Assembly: GCA_003550325.1 (NCBI GenBank)
Contig: QKWP01000135.1
Location: 186,659 to 250,658, forward strand
DNA length: 64,000 nucleotides
Direction: 5' to 3'
Source of the DNA: Gigaspora rosea
Lineage: Eukaryota; Glomeromycota; Glomeromycetes; Diversisporales; Gigasporaceae
Numbering within the stretch: position 1 is the stretch's first letter; each line of letters opens with the position of its first letter. A program made the translations under genes and the position numbers. Below, one piece after another: positions 22,916 to 34,609 of this stretch. The notes beneath the pieces were generated by a model. That model saw only the letters and a program-made list of their open reading frames with translations. It was not told the origin of the DNA and did not search any database.

Positions 22916-22996
22916 ATTGTGAAGTTTCTGTTTGCAACACTTGTCTGGGATAATAGTTTTGGCTCCTCTAACTACACACACAACAAAAAAACCCAT

Positions 22997-23576
22997 TATT
23001 TAAAAAATTCGCTTCTTGCTTTGGTCAAGTATATTTAAAATGAATTACCTAAAATACGCAAGGTGGCTATAAGTATGAAGTTTCGCATTACTATTGCTAT
23101 GGTTATGAATGGAGGGTTTTTGCACGATGCACTATATGGATTAGATTGATCTTGAATTAGAAACCAGCTAGAATTATCAGGTTAAAAGCTTATTTTTTTT
23201 TTCTAATACGTCATTTTTACTAAAAAAATCGTTAAGGTTTGGTGATTTCAACAACAGGCACAGCTTAAATGAAACAGAAACATATAGATAATAACAATTA
23301 ATCTACAGCCAAGTTTAAATTGGTCGGTTCATTACTGGCTTTAAAGTTCAAAAAAAAACTCTATATATACTTAAATTTACTATTATATTCTTTATTTAAT
23401 ACATACGTACATACGTATGTACATCCTTGTGAATGATATAAACAATAATTCTTTGTTTATTTAGTTAGTGCTATGTTGTAATCGTTTGAGCCTTGTGCAA
23501 TAGTAAATTCCTTTTTAAAAGCGATAGTACGATGTTAGCGTAGATCAATTGCTTAATTTAGAAAAGGCAAATTTCT
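22997..23576. other. no gene seen
   Basis: This is AT-rich spacer. GTACATACGTACATACGTATGT at about 23403-23425 is a simple palindromic repeat. Confidence 0.4.
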
Positions 23577-24703
23577 TAAAAAAGGGAATCGTTAAAGCCA
23601 GGTGCCTTTATATATTTTTTATTATTTATTAAAATTAGGGTAAGGGTTAGTTAGAAGTCTGGGTTTAGAATATCTTATAGGTAAAATTGCCTTCCCGACA
23701 TTTTTTATTAATGCTCCGAGACAGGTTTAGACACTTGTTTCATGTATTTTTGGTGGGTTTCACTTTTTTCTTTGTTTTTGTCTCGTTGGGCTGATCCGTG
23801 ACGATTAAAATTTTACAATTTGATTGGTTGTCAGTCATGTGATGGAACCTGGCTTTAACGCAAATCTTACGTTTTTGATACTCCTGCACTTACTTTTTTG
23901 ATACTCCTGTATGTACCCCAAAATTACGCTTACTTTTTTGATACAAATATGCATATATACACGTGACTTGTATTAAACAAAGGCCCAGTGCATTGTTTTT
24001 GCAAAAATAATTTTTGGTTACACGCCGCTAATGTCGTGTAACGTTACACAAGTCTAATTTTGCCCGGCATTAAGCTTAATGCTGGTGGGCTCTATCATGA
24101 TAATGCCCCCGGCGGGGTTAGACATAATTCCGGCCCACCCTAACCCTAAATCTAGTGGTACCCTAACCCGGCATTAAGCTTAATGCTGGTGGGCACTATC
24201 ATGATAATGCCCCGGCGGGGTTAGACATAATTCCGGCCCACCCTAACCCTAAATCTAGGAACCCTAAAAACTAATTGTTCGAAGCAACATCCAATCACAG
24301 TACATATACTAGATGCATATGTCGTGTAACCAGTATATGAACTGTGATTGGATGTTGCTTCGAACAATTAGTTTTTAGGGTTCCTAGATTTAGGGTTAGG
24401 GTGGGCCGGAATTATGTCTAACCCCGCCGGGGGAATTATCATGATAGTGCCCACCAGCATTAAGCTTAATGCCGGGCAAAATTAGACTTGTGTAACGTTA
24501 CACGACATTAGCGGCGTGTAACCAAAAATTATTTTTGCAAAAACAATGCACTGGGCCTTTGTGTAACACAAGTCACGTGTATATATGCAGATCTGCATCA
24601 AAAAAGTAAGCGTAATTTTGGGGTACATACAGGAGTATCAAAAAAGTAAGTGCAGGAGTATCAAAAACGTAAGATTTGCGGCTTTAACGGATCCCTTTAA
24701 AAA
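23577..24703. mobile_element. outer MITE carrying the 820-bp foldback insertion
   Basis: The left end TTAAAAAAGGGAATCGTTAA continues GCCAGGTGCC. The right end, after removal of the foldback, is its reverse complement (GGAACCTGGCTTTAAC then GGATCCCTTTAAA). That gives terminal inverted repeats of about 33 bases and a body of about 300 bases. No target duplication could be fixed. A TAGGGTAAGGGTTAG phrase lies at about 23637. Confidence 0.65.
23860..24679. mobile_element. 820-bp near-palindromic foldback with 9-bp target duplication
   Basis: The element starts GCAAATCTTACGTTTTTGA and ends with the exact reverse complement. The arms pair almost throughout around a centre near 24310-24330. GGCTTTAAC flanks it on both sides (23851-23859 and 24680-24688). 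The left arm holds a tandem duplicate of about 105 bases (from about 24060 and 24165, containing CCCGGCATTAAGCTTAATGC and CCCTAACCCTAAATC), which the right arm has once. GTGTAACGTTACAC boxes and ACACGTGACTTG words occur in both arms. No coding frame was found. A 9-bp duplication fits Mutator-like elements. Confidence 0.82.
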
Positions 24704-25057
24704 GCAATGTTAAGTCACACGAATAAAAACGATTGTAATAAATACTCGCAAATCTCAGAACGCGAATTAGAATAGCGCTATTTAGACTTGCACGCTAAAA
24801 AGAGATGCGCTCAATTTTTTTCACTTACCGAGTAAAAGGTCTTTATATAATAAAAAAAAATCAAAAATCATAGGACTTTAACTTACCGAATAATATAGAA
24901 AAAATTAATAATAACTAATCAGATTTTTTGTTTCATAAATTAATCATAAATGTACAACAAAGAATTCGAATACGAAATTAAACACCGCCAACAGACGTCA
25001 TATCAAAATCGATCTTCACAAAATAACTGAGATATAAAAATTAAATTTTTTTTTTTT
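24704..25057. other. no gene seen
   Basis: This is AT-rich sequence with TTACCGAATAA/TTACCGAGTAA words near 24830 and 24880. It leads into the exon-like repeat array. Confidence 0.35.
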
Positions 25058-25892
25058 AGAAATTCATAATCTCGCTAACTCACAATCACATTAATGATAT
25101 TTATTTATTAGCTTTAAAATTAAAATCAATCGTAACAAAATTTCCCTTTATAAATTAATTTTTTTTTTAGAAACTCATCAGTCTCGCTAATCAACGATCA
25201 CATTAATAATATTCTCTTATTAGCTTAAAATTGAAATCTGTCATAAATTATTTTTAACTAAATTTAGTAAACTCATCGACTTTGCCGCATTTCACTTTTT
25301 CGAGCTAAGCTTCCATCGTAGATAATACTAGAAAAAAAAACTAACAATAAACAAAAAATTATTATTATATGTCATTTATATATTTTCTATCTAATACATG
25401 CAAATCGTATTCACACATTAAAACTAATAAAAAACTAAAATCATTTATACACGCGTCTGCTATTTCCAGAATTTTATTGGTACAAAAAAATTAATACAAA
25501 TAATAAATTAATATACAAATAATCTTAACTAAATTTAGTAAATTCATCGACTTCGCCGCAAAACACTTTTTCAAACTCAGCTTCCATCATAAATAATGCT
25601 AGAAAAAAACTATAATAACAAACAAAAAATTACTATTATGCATCATTTAAACATTTCCTATCTTATAAGTACAAATCATACTCGCGCAAATAATATTAAT
25701 TATTAATATATTAATTCGATAATCCAATGATTAATAAGAATTAAAAAAATTTTTTTAGAAATTCATTAATCTCGCTAACCCACGATCACATTAATAATAT
25801 GTTAGCATAAAATTAAAATCTGTTATATACAAAATTTCTCTTTATAAATTAGTATACGATCATTTTTAACCGAAATTAGTAAATACGTATAT

Positions 25893-26058
25893 GTTATTGT
25901 CCACGAAGTGGGCAATAACCAAAAATCAATCCCAGATCAGATAATCGGATAATGACGGAATGGCACACTGGCTGCTTCGCAGCCAGCGCCCTTCCGTCAT
26001 TATCCGATTATCTGATCTGGGATTGATTTTTGGTTATGTCCATTTCGCGGATAATAAC
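25893..26058. mobile_element. 166-bp hairpin MITE
   Basis: The arms begin GTTATTGTCCACGAAGTGG and end with the near-reverse-complement. They contain ATCCCAGATCAGATAATCGG on both sides and close on TGGCTGCTTCGCAGCCA. It lies within the third block B of the exon-like array. No target duplication is clear. Confidence 0.75.
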
Positions 26059-26380
26059 TGATTTATTCCCAGGTTCTTATTATACTTCTATACTATTTCT
26101 TCAAACTAAAGTTGCGTATTTCATAAAGTTTAGCTTACTATAAATCACAAATCATTTTTCGTTTTTTTTTTCCTTTCTTTTCTCTCTCTCTTTTCTTTTC
26201 TTTTTTTTTTTTTTAGCCAGCGAATTTTGCTCTTTTTCGTAATTAATAGTTTAAAAAACTCGTATATCATAAAAAAAGTAAAAAAAGATTGAAAATTCCG
26301 GATCAGCCCGAATCTGAAATCTGGGCAATAATCGAGAAGAAATAGTATAGAAGTATAAATAAAAACCGGGGAATAAATCA
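26059..26380. mobile_element. 322-bp MITE with about 45-bp inverted ends
   Basis: The left end TGATTTATTCCCAGGTTC continues to a TATACTTCTATACTATTTCTTC block. The right end is the near reverse complement ending GGGGAATAAATCA. It abuts the 166-bp hairpin directly. Block B of the exon-like array resumes at 26381. The centre holds a CT-rich run (26160-26215). Confidence 0.7.
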
Positions 26381-26900
26381 ACTTTGCCGCATTTCACTTT
26401 TTCAAGCTCAGCTTCCATCGTAGATAATGTTAGAAAAAAAAAATTAACAATAAACAAAAAATTACTATTATGAGTCATTAGATATTTCTTATCTAATACA
26501 TAGAAATCGTATTCACGCAATAATATTAATTATTAATACATTAAATACATTAATAATTTCAACATAGCACTAAAAAACTAAATTATTTATACGCGCAATT
26601 ATATAATTAACATCGCGTCTGCTTTTTCCTGAATTTTATTAGTAACAATTAGTAACAAAAAAATTAATACATATAATGAATTAATATACAAATAATTTTA
26701 ACTAAATTTAGTAAATTCATCGACTTTGCCACCTTTCACTTTTTCGAGCTCAGCTTCCATCGTAGATAATGCTAGAAAAAAAAGTATAACAATATACAAA
26801 AATTACTATTATGCGTCGTTTAAAACTTTTTTTTAGAAATTCATTAATCTCGCGAACCCACGATCACATTAATAATATGCCCGATCTGTTAGCAAAAATT

Positions 26901-28690
26901 AAATAAAATCTGTTACATATAATATATACCTAAATAAAATTACCGTATCTATCCATCATTCCGATATTCAAAAAAAAATCTATTAACCAGATCATTAACC
27001 CATAACAAATTTCCACGCTTAACTTTATATTTACTGATCCGTTTTTTATCTATTGATCTACCCTCGCACTACGTAAATTAATCTGCTATCCCCTTACATA
27101 AATACACATCACACCAATTTTACCTGAAACATACGTATAAATAAGTCATTTATTATACCTTTACTATTTATTAATAAATTGTACCCTAAAATCTCTACAT
27201 ATACCGCAAATCAACAATCAAATAAATACCAGATACCAAATGTTACATACAACATCATAACTACCTTAATTATTATTATACCCATAACTAAAAACCATCC
27301 TAACTAAATAGACATCTCACAAATCAGTATAATATAAGTAAGCAAACCATTTAAGCATACCCATATATTTTAACCAACCAAATTTTTACATCTGCACTAT
27401 ACTGATCCAATAAAACATATATTACCATTAAGTTTAATAATTATCGATGTTCAGTATAATATAGATTTAAAAATTCGCCGAATTTACTCATCTGTTCATG
27501 CTTATCTGCTATAATTTCGAACTAAATATATTATACCATCCACAAACACTTTAATATAAGTAAAATCTTAATTATAATTTCTTTTATCAATCGTTAAGTC
27601 ACTTAACAATTTATGCACTAATCGTTAAATTATTTAATAATAATATAAAACATTATAAGTTATATAGTAAAATTTTAATCTAATTTCTTTGTTCACTTAA
27701 TAATCTATGTGCTACATAATTATTAAATTACTCAATTACCTTAATTTTTTGTTAATAGTTAAATCACTAACGATCTATGTACTACATAATATTAAATTAT
27801 CTAATAATCTTAATATAAGAAATTGAAATTGCATCGTGTCGTACATACCTACTATTTAATAAACCCCGTAATTCGATTTCCGACGGCATCTTCTGCCCTC
27901 AAAATTTTAAATGGAAACCCGATCAGCGCCTCATTCAACTTCCTAGTAACGGGCTATAATCAATTAAGCGAATAAATTTCTAACCGATTAAATAAATCTT
28001 AATCGATTGACCCGTACAAACAATTGACAAAATTAAATAACATCATAGATGAGCAAAAGCCCCAAAAAGTTCCGAAAAAAAAATGAATGAACATTATAGA
28101 CGAGACAAAAATTTGATGAATTCCCAAAAATAAAATACAAAGTAATCAGAATCAGTTACAATCAACTGATGCCAAATATTTCAGTTCGGTTAACCGATTA
28201 AAGAAAATTTTCTCGATTCAGATCACCAAAAATAACTCCCCGCTCATTCAATCAAAACACTTGTTTATCCTTATCCGACAATAATTTTCTTGACAAGAAT
28301 ATCGGTGGTCGGTACAATATCTCCTCTGTACGTACGTACATGCTTTTACTAAATTTGTAATTTTTTTCATTGATATCTCGATAAGTACACAATCATTATG
28401 CATGTCGTCATTTTGCACATACTAACAAGTTTTCAATAATGATATTTTTAGTAATCTTGGGCAATATCAATTCTGACCGATGTAGCAAAATCTTGCTTTG
28501 ATTGGGCGTATGATACCGGATTGTGCTAGTGTAATGCCGTTATTGTACTTATATGATGAGCATACTATTCGTGTTACTTTGAGATAGCCGCAATTTATCA
28601 TATGATAAACCGAAATCAGGTGAAATGACCAGGTAATAATATAGTCCACGAGAGCCCCTTCTAAAATTTATTTATTACAATATTAATTAT
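26901..28690. other. AT-rich stretch, degenerate repeats at 27590-27800
   Basis: ATCGTTAAATTATTTAATAAT and TCTATGTACTACATAATATT words recur two to three times between 27590 and 27800. Otherwise nothing coding was found. A 60-residue frame at 28467-28649 on the minus strand has no support. Confidence 0.4.
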
Positions 28691-28699
28691 ATTATATAG

Positions 28700-28930
28700 C
28701 TAATGGATGCGTAGCAACAATAACGGTTTATTTGGCAAGCGAAAGATCCGAAGGATCACTGGGTGATCATTTTTACATGACAATTAAAAAAGCATATGGC
28801 TTTGGATTTAATGTGCTAACCTGGACCACGAAGGGGCTCAGGTTGCAAGCGCATTAAATTCAAAGCCAGATGCGCTGTTATTGGATGCGAAACATCCAGT
28901 AACGGATTTAATTTTCTTTTTCTTTATAAC
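28700..28930. mobile_element. possible MITE with a central hairpin
   Basis: TTGGATGCG-like words occur on both sides. A central inverted repeat GGCTTTGGATTTAATGTGC pairs with GCGCATTAAATTCAAAGCC (about 28798-28875). This GC-richer island stands out from its surroundings. No target duplication was found. Confidence 0.4.
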
Positions 28931-29519
28931 AAATCGCTTAGCTTAATCAGTCTATTTGGCATATAAATAGTACTTATACGACCTAACATTTATCATAAAA
29001 AGAAAACAGAATAATGTAAACAATATATTCTATTTCAGAAAATTTTTATTTAAGATGTACTTATATAATGATCCTGGTTTTAGCATGACTGCGTCGTCGC
29101 GCAGCTGCCCTAATTTTCGTGATCTTTCTGTACAGGTTCATTTTGGTAATATGAAAAGTGAAATTCGGATCTAAGTGTTACATATATATATGTTGTGCTC
29201 AAAAGAGGGGGGGGTTAGGTTAAACATAGATTTAAATTGGAGTGGCCTTACATTAATACGTATTCCCACTCCACTCTATACCATTACAACATATATATGT
29301 AGTCATGGATTATTCCCACCATGCGATTATGACACAACTTTTACATACTACGTACCTAAAATTAGCACAACACCCCGTAAAAATCTCATGTGTAGATTTC
29401 ATAAAAATTTTGATTTATCAGAAAAAATTTTTCCACACTCAAACTATGCAAATTTTGGTTTTTAATTTATCGCTATTTTTTTTCCAAATCCACATGGTTC
29501 AATAATTATATCTATAAGT
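28931..29519. other. spacer upstream of the Crinkler-type fossil
   Basis: ACATATATATATGTTGT (about 29180) and ACAACATATATATGT (about 29287) form a short inverted repeat. No gene is supported, although a 96-residue chance frame is present at 29175-29465. Confidence 0.35.
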
Positions 29520-31008
29520 ATGTCTAAAGTTGATAATCCACCCCCAAATCCGTTAATATCGATGTGGGTTCTTCTAGAGGGCACACCAAGTTCCGTTAAA
29601 ATTAATGTTAAGCCAAACGATTTTATATCACAATGTCCTGACTTAAATGACTTTAAACAAATTCTTAACCAAAAATTTAAGGCTCTTAAGAATGTAGAAC
29701 CGGAGAATATTGAATTTTTCTCCGATAAGGATCGAACACAAACTCGTTTCGGTGATGAATTGCTAGTGAACTTTCATACAACTGCTACATGCCCACTCGT
29801 TGTTCGATACCCGTTGTCCACGTCGAGTAGTAAGTATAATACGTTTTCATGTATTTATTTTCCTATAATGTCTAATACTCATTTATCTTCTCCGTAGTCA
29901 TAGTAACTTATAAATCAGGGAACACCAAAGTGAAAAAAAAACTGCCACACTCTAGCGGATCTTGGGATTTGCTACGAAAAGATGTTATAAGAAATTTCAG
30001 TAAATTATCAAAATTCGAAAATGCAAAAGTGGATGACCTCTATTTTGAAATCTCTGAAGGTAATGAAGTAAATCTTGAGGACGAGTTTCAATTTAATGAG
30101 CTCGTGGATCGGATCGAAGAAAAAGAGAAAAGACGAGTTCTTCCCGACTTTAAAGTCCAAATTAAAGGTATGTTTTATATCTTGACCTGGTACGATGAAT
30201 GGTGTAAATATCCTAATTCAAACTCAATTAATAGATAAAAAACCTTATAATGAATGGGACCTCAAGAGATGTATTCACAAATGTTTTGCATCAAGAATAT
30301 AATGGATCAATTGACGAAGCATTTAATTTAGATAAACTCCCAAGTTACAATTCAATTACCGAAGAGGAGATAAAATTCTTTGTTGAAGAGATTAAAAAAA
30401 CGTTGAGAACATTCAAAGATAAAATCAATGTTAATGAAGCAACTGTTCGGGAATATATATCTATTTTCATGAAGACCGCAGTTGATCACATTCAAGCGTT
30501 TGTGAACAATTCAGCACAGTTATACGTAGAAGCTAATCTTTATGGATCTAAAGGGTATGGTCCTGTGGGCTATTTAGTGAAACTCGACGATTTTGCGGTG
30601 CTAGTCAATGAGGCCAAATTGTAAGATTTAACTAAGGGAATAGCCCAAAACATTATGCAATTGCACAGTGCATCAGAGGTAATTCCACCATTTTTGTATT
30701 TATTTATTGTGCTTAGGGTAGACCTAACTATCGATGCATATTTTCAGAGTTTATTAGGCAAGCGTAAGTTAGAACAGACGGAATTTGAATCATCACAACT
30801 TGTTTGGAATTGTAACAACTGGGGTTTCTTGGTATTTCATTCTCTGGACTGGTTCTCCGGAAAACCCCAAAGTTGAAATCTCTCGCCAATATAATTGTAG
30901 TTTTGAAGGGGAGATGCAGAATGAAAAAAATGTAGTTTCTTATATTGTTCGTATACTAGAAAATCAAGATATGTTAAAAAATAACTCAAAACGTGTATGT
31001 AGAGGCTA
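29520..31008 (+). pseudogene. Crinkler-type (CRN) protein with nuclease-like domain, broken fossil
   Basis: Exon 1 (29520-29829) starts MSKVDNPPPNPLISMWVLLE and looks like the ubiquitin-like header of the CRN/CR-effector class as seen in Rhizophagus. A GTAAGT...TCCGTAG intron (29830-29897) separates it from exon 2 (29898-30167), which has LPHSSGSWDLLRK and acidic helical segments. Further coding blocks (about 30240-30680 and 30748-31008) contain TVREYISIFMKTAVDHIQ, YGPVGYLVKL and VLVNEAK. These resemble the PD-(D/E)XK nuclease-like tail of this class, in which an ExK motif is expected. Introns with GTATGT (30168) and GTAATT (30679) donors fit. The copy is broken, with about three disruptions. 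Since its domains are all still readable, it is probably a fairly recent casualty. Family names are from memory of the class; no search was run. Confidence 0.65.
29830..29897 (+). other. spliceosomal intron, 68 bases
   Basis: The donor is GTAAGT and the acceptor TCCGTAG. It is AT-rich, and the reading continues across it with coding sense. Confidence 0.7.
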
Positions 31009-31420
31009 AAGCAGACAAAATAGTATATGATGGAATAGATTTATGTTACTCTTTCTTTTCGAATTTTTGAATAAGAAAGTTTTTTGTAACAATTATTAAT
31101 AAAAATGGCTTCCCTTTGAGAAAATTTTTACGTGGCTTTCGTGCTATTTTTTCTGCGAATCACCTTTATTTTTATAAATTTCTGCAGGCACGTGACCTAT
31201 ATCAATGCAAAGTTTATTCTAACGAATATCATTATCATTATCACATTTAATAATTGTGGCGGATTAAAATGAAATCAGATTAAAAACGAAATTTAGTAGT
31301 GTAAAATAGACAAGCCATCGAAAAATACAGATTTTGGGGTATATTTTTTTAAGGGTAAGGGTTAGCTTTAGGGGTAGAATTTATAGTAAACAAGTATAAG
31401 TGGGTTTTAGGAGGTTAAAT
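31009..31420. other. no gene seen
   Basis: This is AT-rich spacer. AAGGGTAAGGGTTAGC at about 31351 is a telomere-like phrase just before the LTR-like block. Confidence 0.4.
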
Positions 31421-32102
31421 GTTGATGCCGTGAACAAAGTCACGGGCATCCATTTGTCACGAGACCATGACCCGGGCCTATGATGCAGGGTGATCGATGG
31501 ATAAGTATTAAGTATTGATGACAGGGGTGATGTTTTTAAGAGTCGGATAAGTATGATGGGATAGTTGAGTAAGTATGAGGTCATAAGGAGTGGTTATTTA
31601 AGAGAGGTAAAGACAAGAATTGTTCTACCTCTTTTGTCTTTGCTGCTAGCTCGACGAAAGTCTAGCTATGACTAACTACCCCAAGAACACCTCCAAAAAT
31701 TAACCAATCAGAATTGGAGATTAGGTGTAACGTGAAATCAAAACAATCGAATTTAAGAGTAATAAGCTTTAACATTAAGTTAGAGTACATTGAGTTAGAG
31801 TTAGGGTAAGGGTAAGAAGGTATAGTATATACTAAAATTTGATGCAGAATTTTTTTTGTTAGAATATGAAAGGTGGTTTCTTATGCGGCTTGACAAAGCG
31901 AACATTTGTTTTGAATTTTCCTGATCGTGTAACGTTACACCTGATCTTGAAATCTTATTTGTTGCGCAGAATTTTTGGAGGTGTTCTTGGGGTTGTTTCT
32001 ACCCCAGTGGCACCGACAGATCTTCACTGATCTGCAATCTAGAACATAGCGATTTTTGAAAAAGCGAACGTTTTGTTTTGATCTTCCTGCTTGTGTTACG
32101 TT

Positions 32103-34609
32103 TAGTGTTCCAAATTGATTAAATTTTACCAACCGGTTAGTTGCCAACTATAGTTGCCAACTAACCGGTTACGTATATCACGTGACTAATTTAACCGATT
32201 AGTTGGTTAAGTTGGTTGGTTGGTTAGTTGGTTAGTTGGTTGGTTGGTAGTTGTAATTAAATAAATATTACAATAGCAATATATATTATAACTAACTATT
32301 AAGCAAAAGGTAAAGTATAAAATGTATTAATACATACATACAGTTATAACGTTCAAAGAATCACTATCATAATAATGTGCAAAGAAATTAAGACATCATG
32401 ATAAAGTTAACTGCCTATTGTGCAGATATAACATGTTACTTGCAGATGCGAACAAATAACTACAAATTGAACCAGGTAATACATGAGCTTTAGATAAGTG
32501 TGTAATTAATTTTACAATTAAGATTATTCAACACTAAATTAATTTTCACCCGAAGGTTGTATGCTTTTAATTCCCAAATTAAAAATAATATGCCGAATTG
32601 GATTCTTTTTTTTATTTAATACATTAAAAATAATAAAAAGTGCAACTCAAGATTTATCCGCCATTCAAACTAATGATCTAATAATTTTGAAAGCTATTAA
32701 TAGGTCGATTGATAGAAAACTTTAAATGAAATTATAAATGCTACTTATACTAACAACTAAATCTTAAACAGTCTACGGAGTAAAATTTAATATAAAATGA
32801 AAAACACCCACAAATACATGTGAATTAAATAAGGGACCTGAAAATAACTATTTAATAATAAGTAGATCTAAAATAAGCTTAAAGTGAAACATTAATCGAA
32901 TAATCATAATAACCATTATACTTACTAGGCTAATACGAACTAAATGTCCAAAAGGCACTTTTAACAATAAAACTTATAAGCAGGTTATTTAGGTTCCAAG
33001 TATAATTGATATTTACACTCACACAAATTGAGTAACCCGAGAAGTACTATTAAGAGGGGAATTTAGATTGTATTATTAAGATCTAAAATAAGCTTAAAGC
33101 GAAACATTAATCGAATAATCATAATAACCATTATACTTACTAGGCTAATACGAACTAAATGGTCCAAAAAGCACTTTTAACAATAAAACTTATAAGCATA
33201 GGTTATTTAGGATCCAAGTATAATTGATATTTACACAAAATTAATGCAAATTGAGCAACCCGAGAAGTACTATTAAGAGGGAATTTAGATTGGATAATTA
33301 AGATTTTAAACATGGAATAAAAAATTAAATCTTGTACCCACCAATATAATGCAGATTAAATGATTCAAATGGTGCTGTATGAAGAGCAAACACTAATTTA
33401 CAGAGAATAAGTAGAATAATAATAAACTAATACTTGGGTGATAAAAGTAGATTTTTTCGATAAATATCTACCAGTAAAAGATAGCGTAACTAAGTATATA
33501 CTTTAAAAAATATGATTCATAGATTACTTGTTTCAAAATAAAAAGTACCTATTTTATTTGAAATCGGACGTTGAATCATTAATTATGAAACCCCAAAGTA
33601 TAAGATTTTAATGCATACCAAACCTATCCATCATATATTCTTCCATACTATCCATTGTAAATTCTTCCATTTAGATATTATTACCAAGATAGCTCTTTTA
33701 TCTTATATATTGGCATTAAAAATACTTACATATTATACAGGTTCTATACAAGGTAAAATCTAGAATAAAATTTTATATTTATTTTTATTTAATGTTCTCT
33801 TCTTTTTTTTTACACATAATATATTTTACTAATCGTGGGTACACTAAAAGCAGATTTATGATAGTAAACAAATGCCTTATGTTCACCACCAATTCTTTGT
33901 GATGATATTTACCACCGGTTCCGTAGCCAGTACTATACGTTCCGTTAATGATAAGAATTCCTATATTATGTGTTGAGAATAATTGAATGCTTCGTGTTTA
34001 TTAAGAAATTTCTTGGCTTTTACTTGATATATCCTTTTTCTTTTTTTTTTATATCATTTGATTTTTACGAATTGATTATTAATTAATTATACTTTATTGT
34101 TCTTATATTATTCACATGGTTTATTATTCACATGGTTTATTATTCACATGGTTCTGATAATAATTTTTAATTAATGATTAAAATGGGCTTTAATGTATAG
34201 CGATAGAATGTTTTTTGCTGTTATTAATAACTAGCTTGTTACATGACGGCAAGAATTATTTTATAATTTTTTTTATATAATAGAGATATTTATTACAAAT
34301 ACGTATGTGCTAAAGTGGTACAAATTACAAATAAGCTATGTATGTATGATGCCAATTTACCTGATATACACAATAATGACGATTATATTACATAATTACT
34401 GCTATCGCTATTATGTACTATGTATGTAGCATTAGTTGTGTAGTTGATTAATATAGGCAACTGGTTAATTAACAACTAGTTGACAACTAACGATTAACCG
34501 TAGTTGAACTAGTTGATTATAAATCGGTTAGTTGATTAAAAAATTTTCCAACCGGTTAGTTGGAAAGTTGTCAACTATTCGGTTTTCCAACTAACGATTT
34601 GGAACACTA
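32103..34609. mobile_element. 2507-bp non-autonomous hAT element
   Basis: The ends TAGTGTTCCAAAT and ATTTGGAACACTA are perfect 13-bp inverted repeats. GTTACGTT flanks it exactly on both sides (32095-32102 and 34610-34617). Subterminal ACCGGTTAGTTG/CAACTAACCGGT words are dense at both ends, including a (GGTTAGTT)n tract near 32200-32250, as expected for hAT transposase binding. No transposase frame was found in 2.5 kb. The interior is AT-rich and holds a 215-bp tandem duplication. Confidence 0.88.
32864..33303. repeat. 215-bp tandem duplication inside the hAT element
   Basis: AGATCTAAAATAAGCTTAAAG opens copies at 32864 and 33079. The copies differ by a handful of substitutions and one or two small indels over about 215 bases. 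It holds no coding frame. Confidence 0.85.

Larger units (their letters stand above)
18992..22996 (-). pseudogene. DDE-transposase-like gene, decayed, possibly with introns
   Basis: On the minus strand coding-like blocks appear in this order. 22996-22694 has FLKRSPENWVYIKEG. 22549-21734 (271 residues) is alpha-helical and of unknown function. About 21300-21120 has RFNIKFMVQARLLRKNHPD. 21105-20281 (274 residues) holds CDEHKVPIGE, YTDSGPDHR and SWTNPAERIM, candidate catalytic Asp, Asp and Glu of an RNase H-like transposase. Then come short blocks near 20270-20130 and 19720-19620, and 19309-18992 with CYWC and CCILC ... THIKATKH, a likely C-terminal zinc site. From memory the block order matches a large repeated family in Rhizophagus genomes. 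A T-run (8 T on the minus strand) at about 21106-21113 puts the Asp block out of frame with the block before it. No terminal repeats were found. Confidence 0.6.
25058..26900 (-). repeat. diverged tandem array of exon-like units (minus strand)
   Basis: Two conserved blocks alternate in AT-rich filler. Block A (GAAATTCATTAATCTCGCTAA) occurs near 25058, 25156, 25757 and 26836. Block B, containing CATCGACTTTGCCGCATTTC and GCTTCCATCGTAGATAATGC, occurs near 25262-25345, 25527-25610, 25862-25885 plus 26381-26440, and 26697-26780. Read on the minus strand, block B translates as STMEAELEKVKGGKVDEFTK and block A as WVSEINEF. The coding blocks are better kept than the filler, which suggests repeated exons of a gene or gene family rather than a plain satellite. 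No start codon, stop or splice pattern was fixed, and no family was recognised. Confidence 0.5.

Noticed and set aside
24120-24420. CCCTAACCCTAA words as a chromosome end
   Set aside because: The words are short, degenerate and inside a MITE palindrome with target duplication, so they are interstitial.
26145-26520. Two overlapping minus-strand frames over the CT-rich MITE and the third array unit
   Set aside because: They arise from low-complexity CT runs plus one exon-like block, not from a separate gene.
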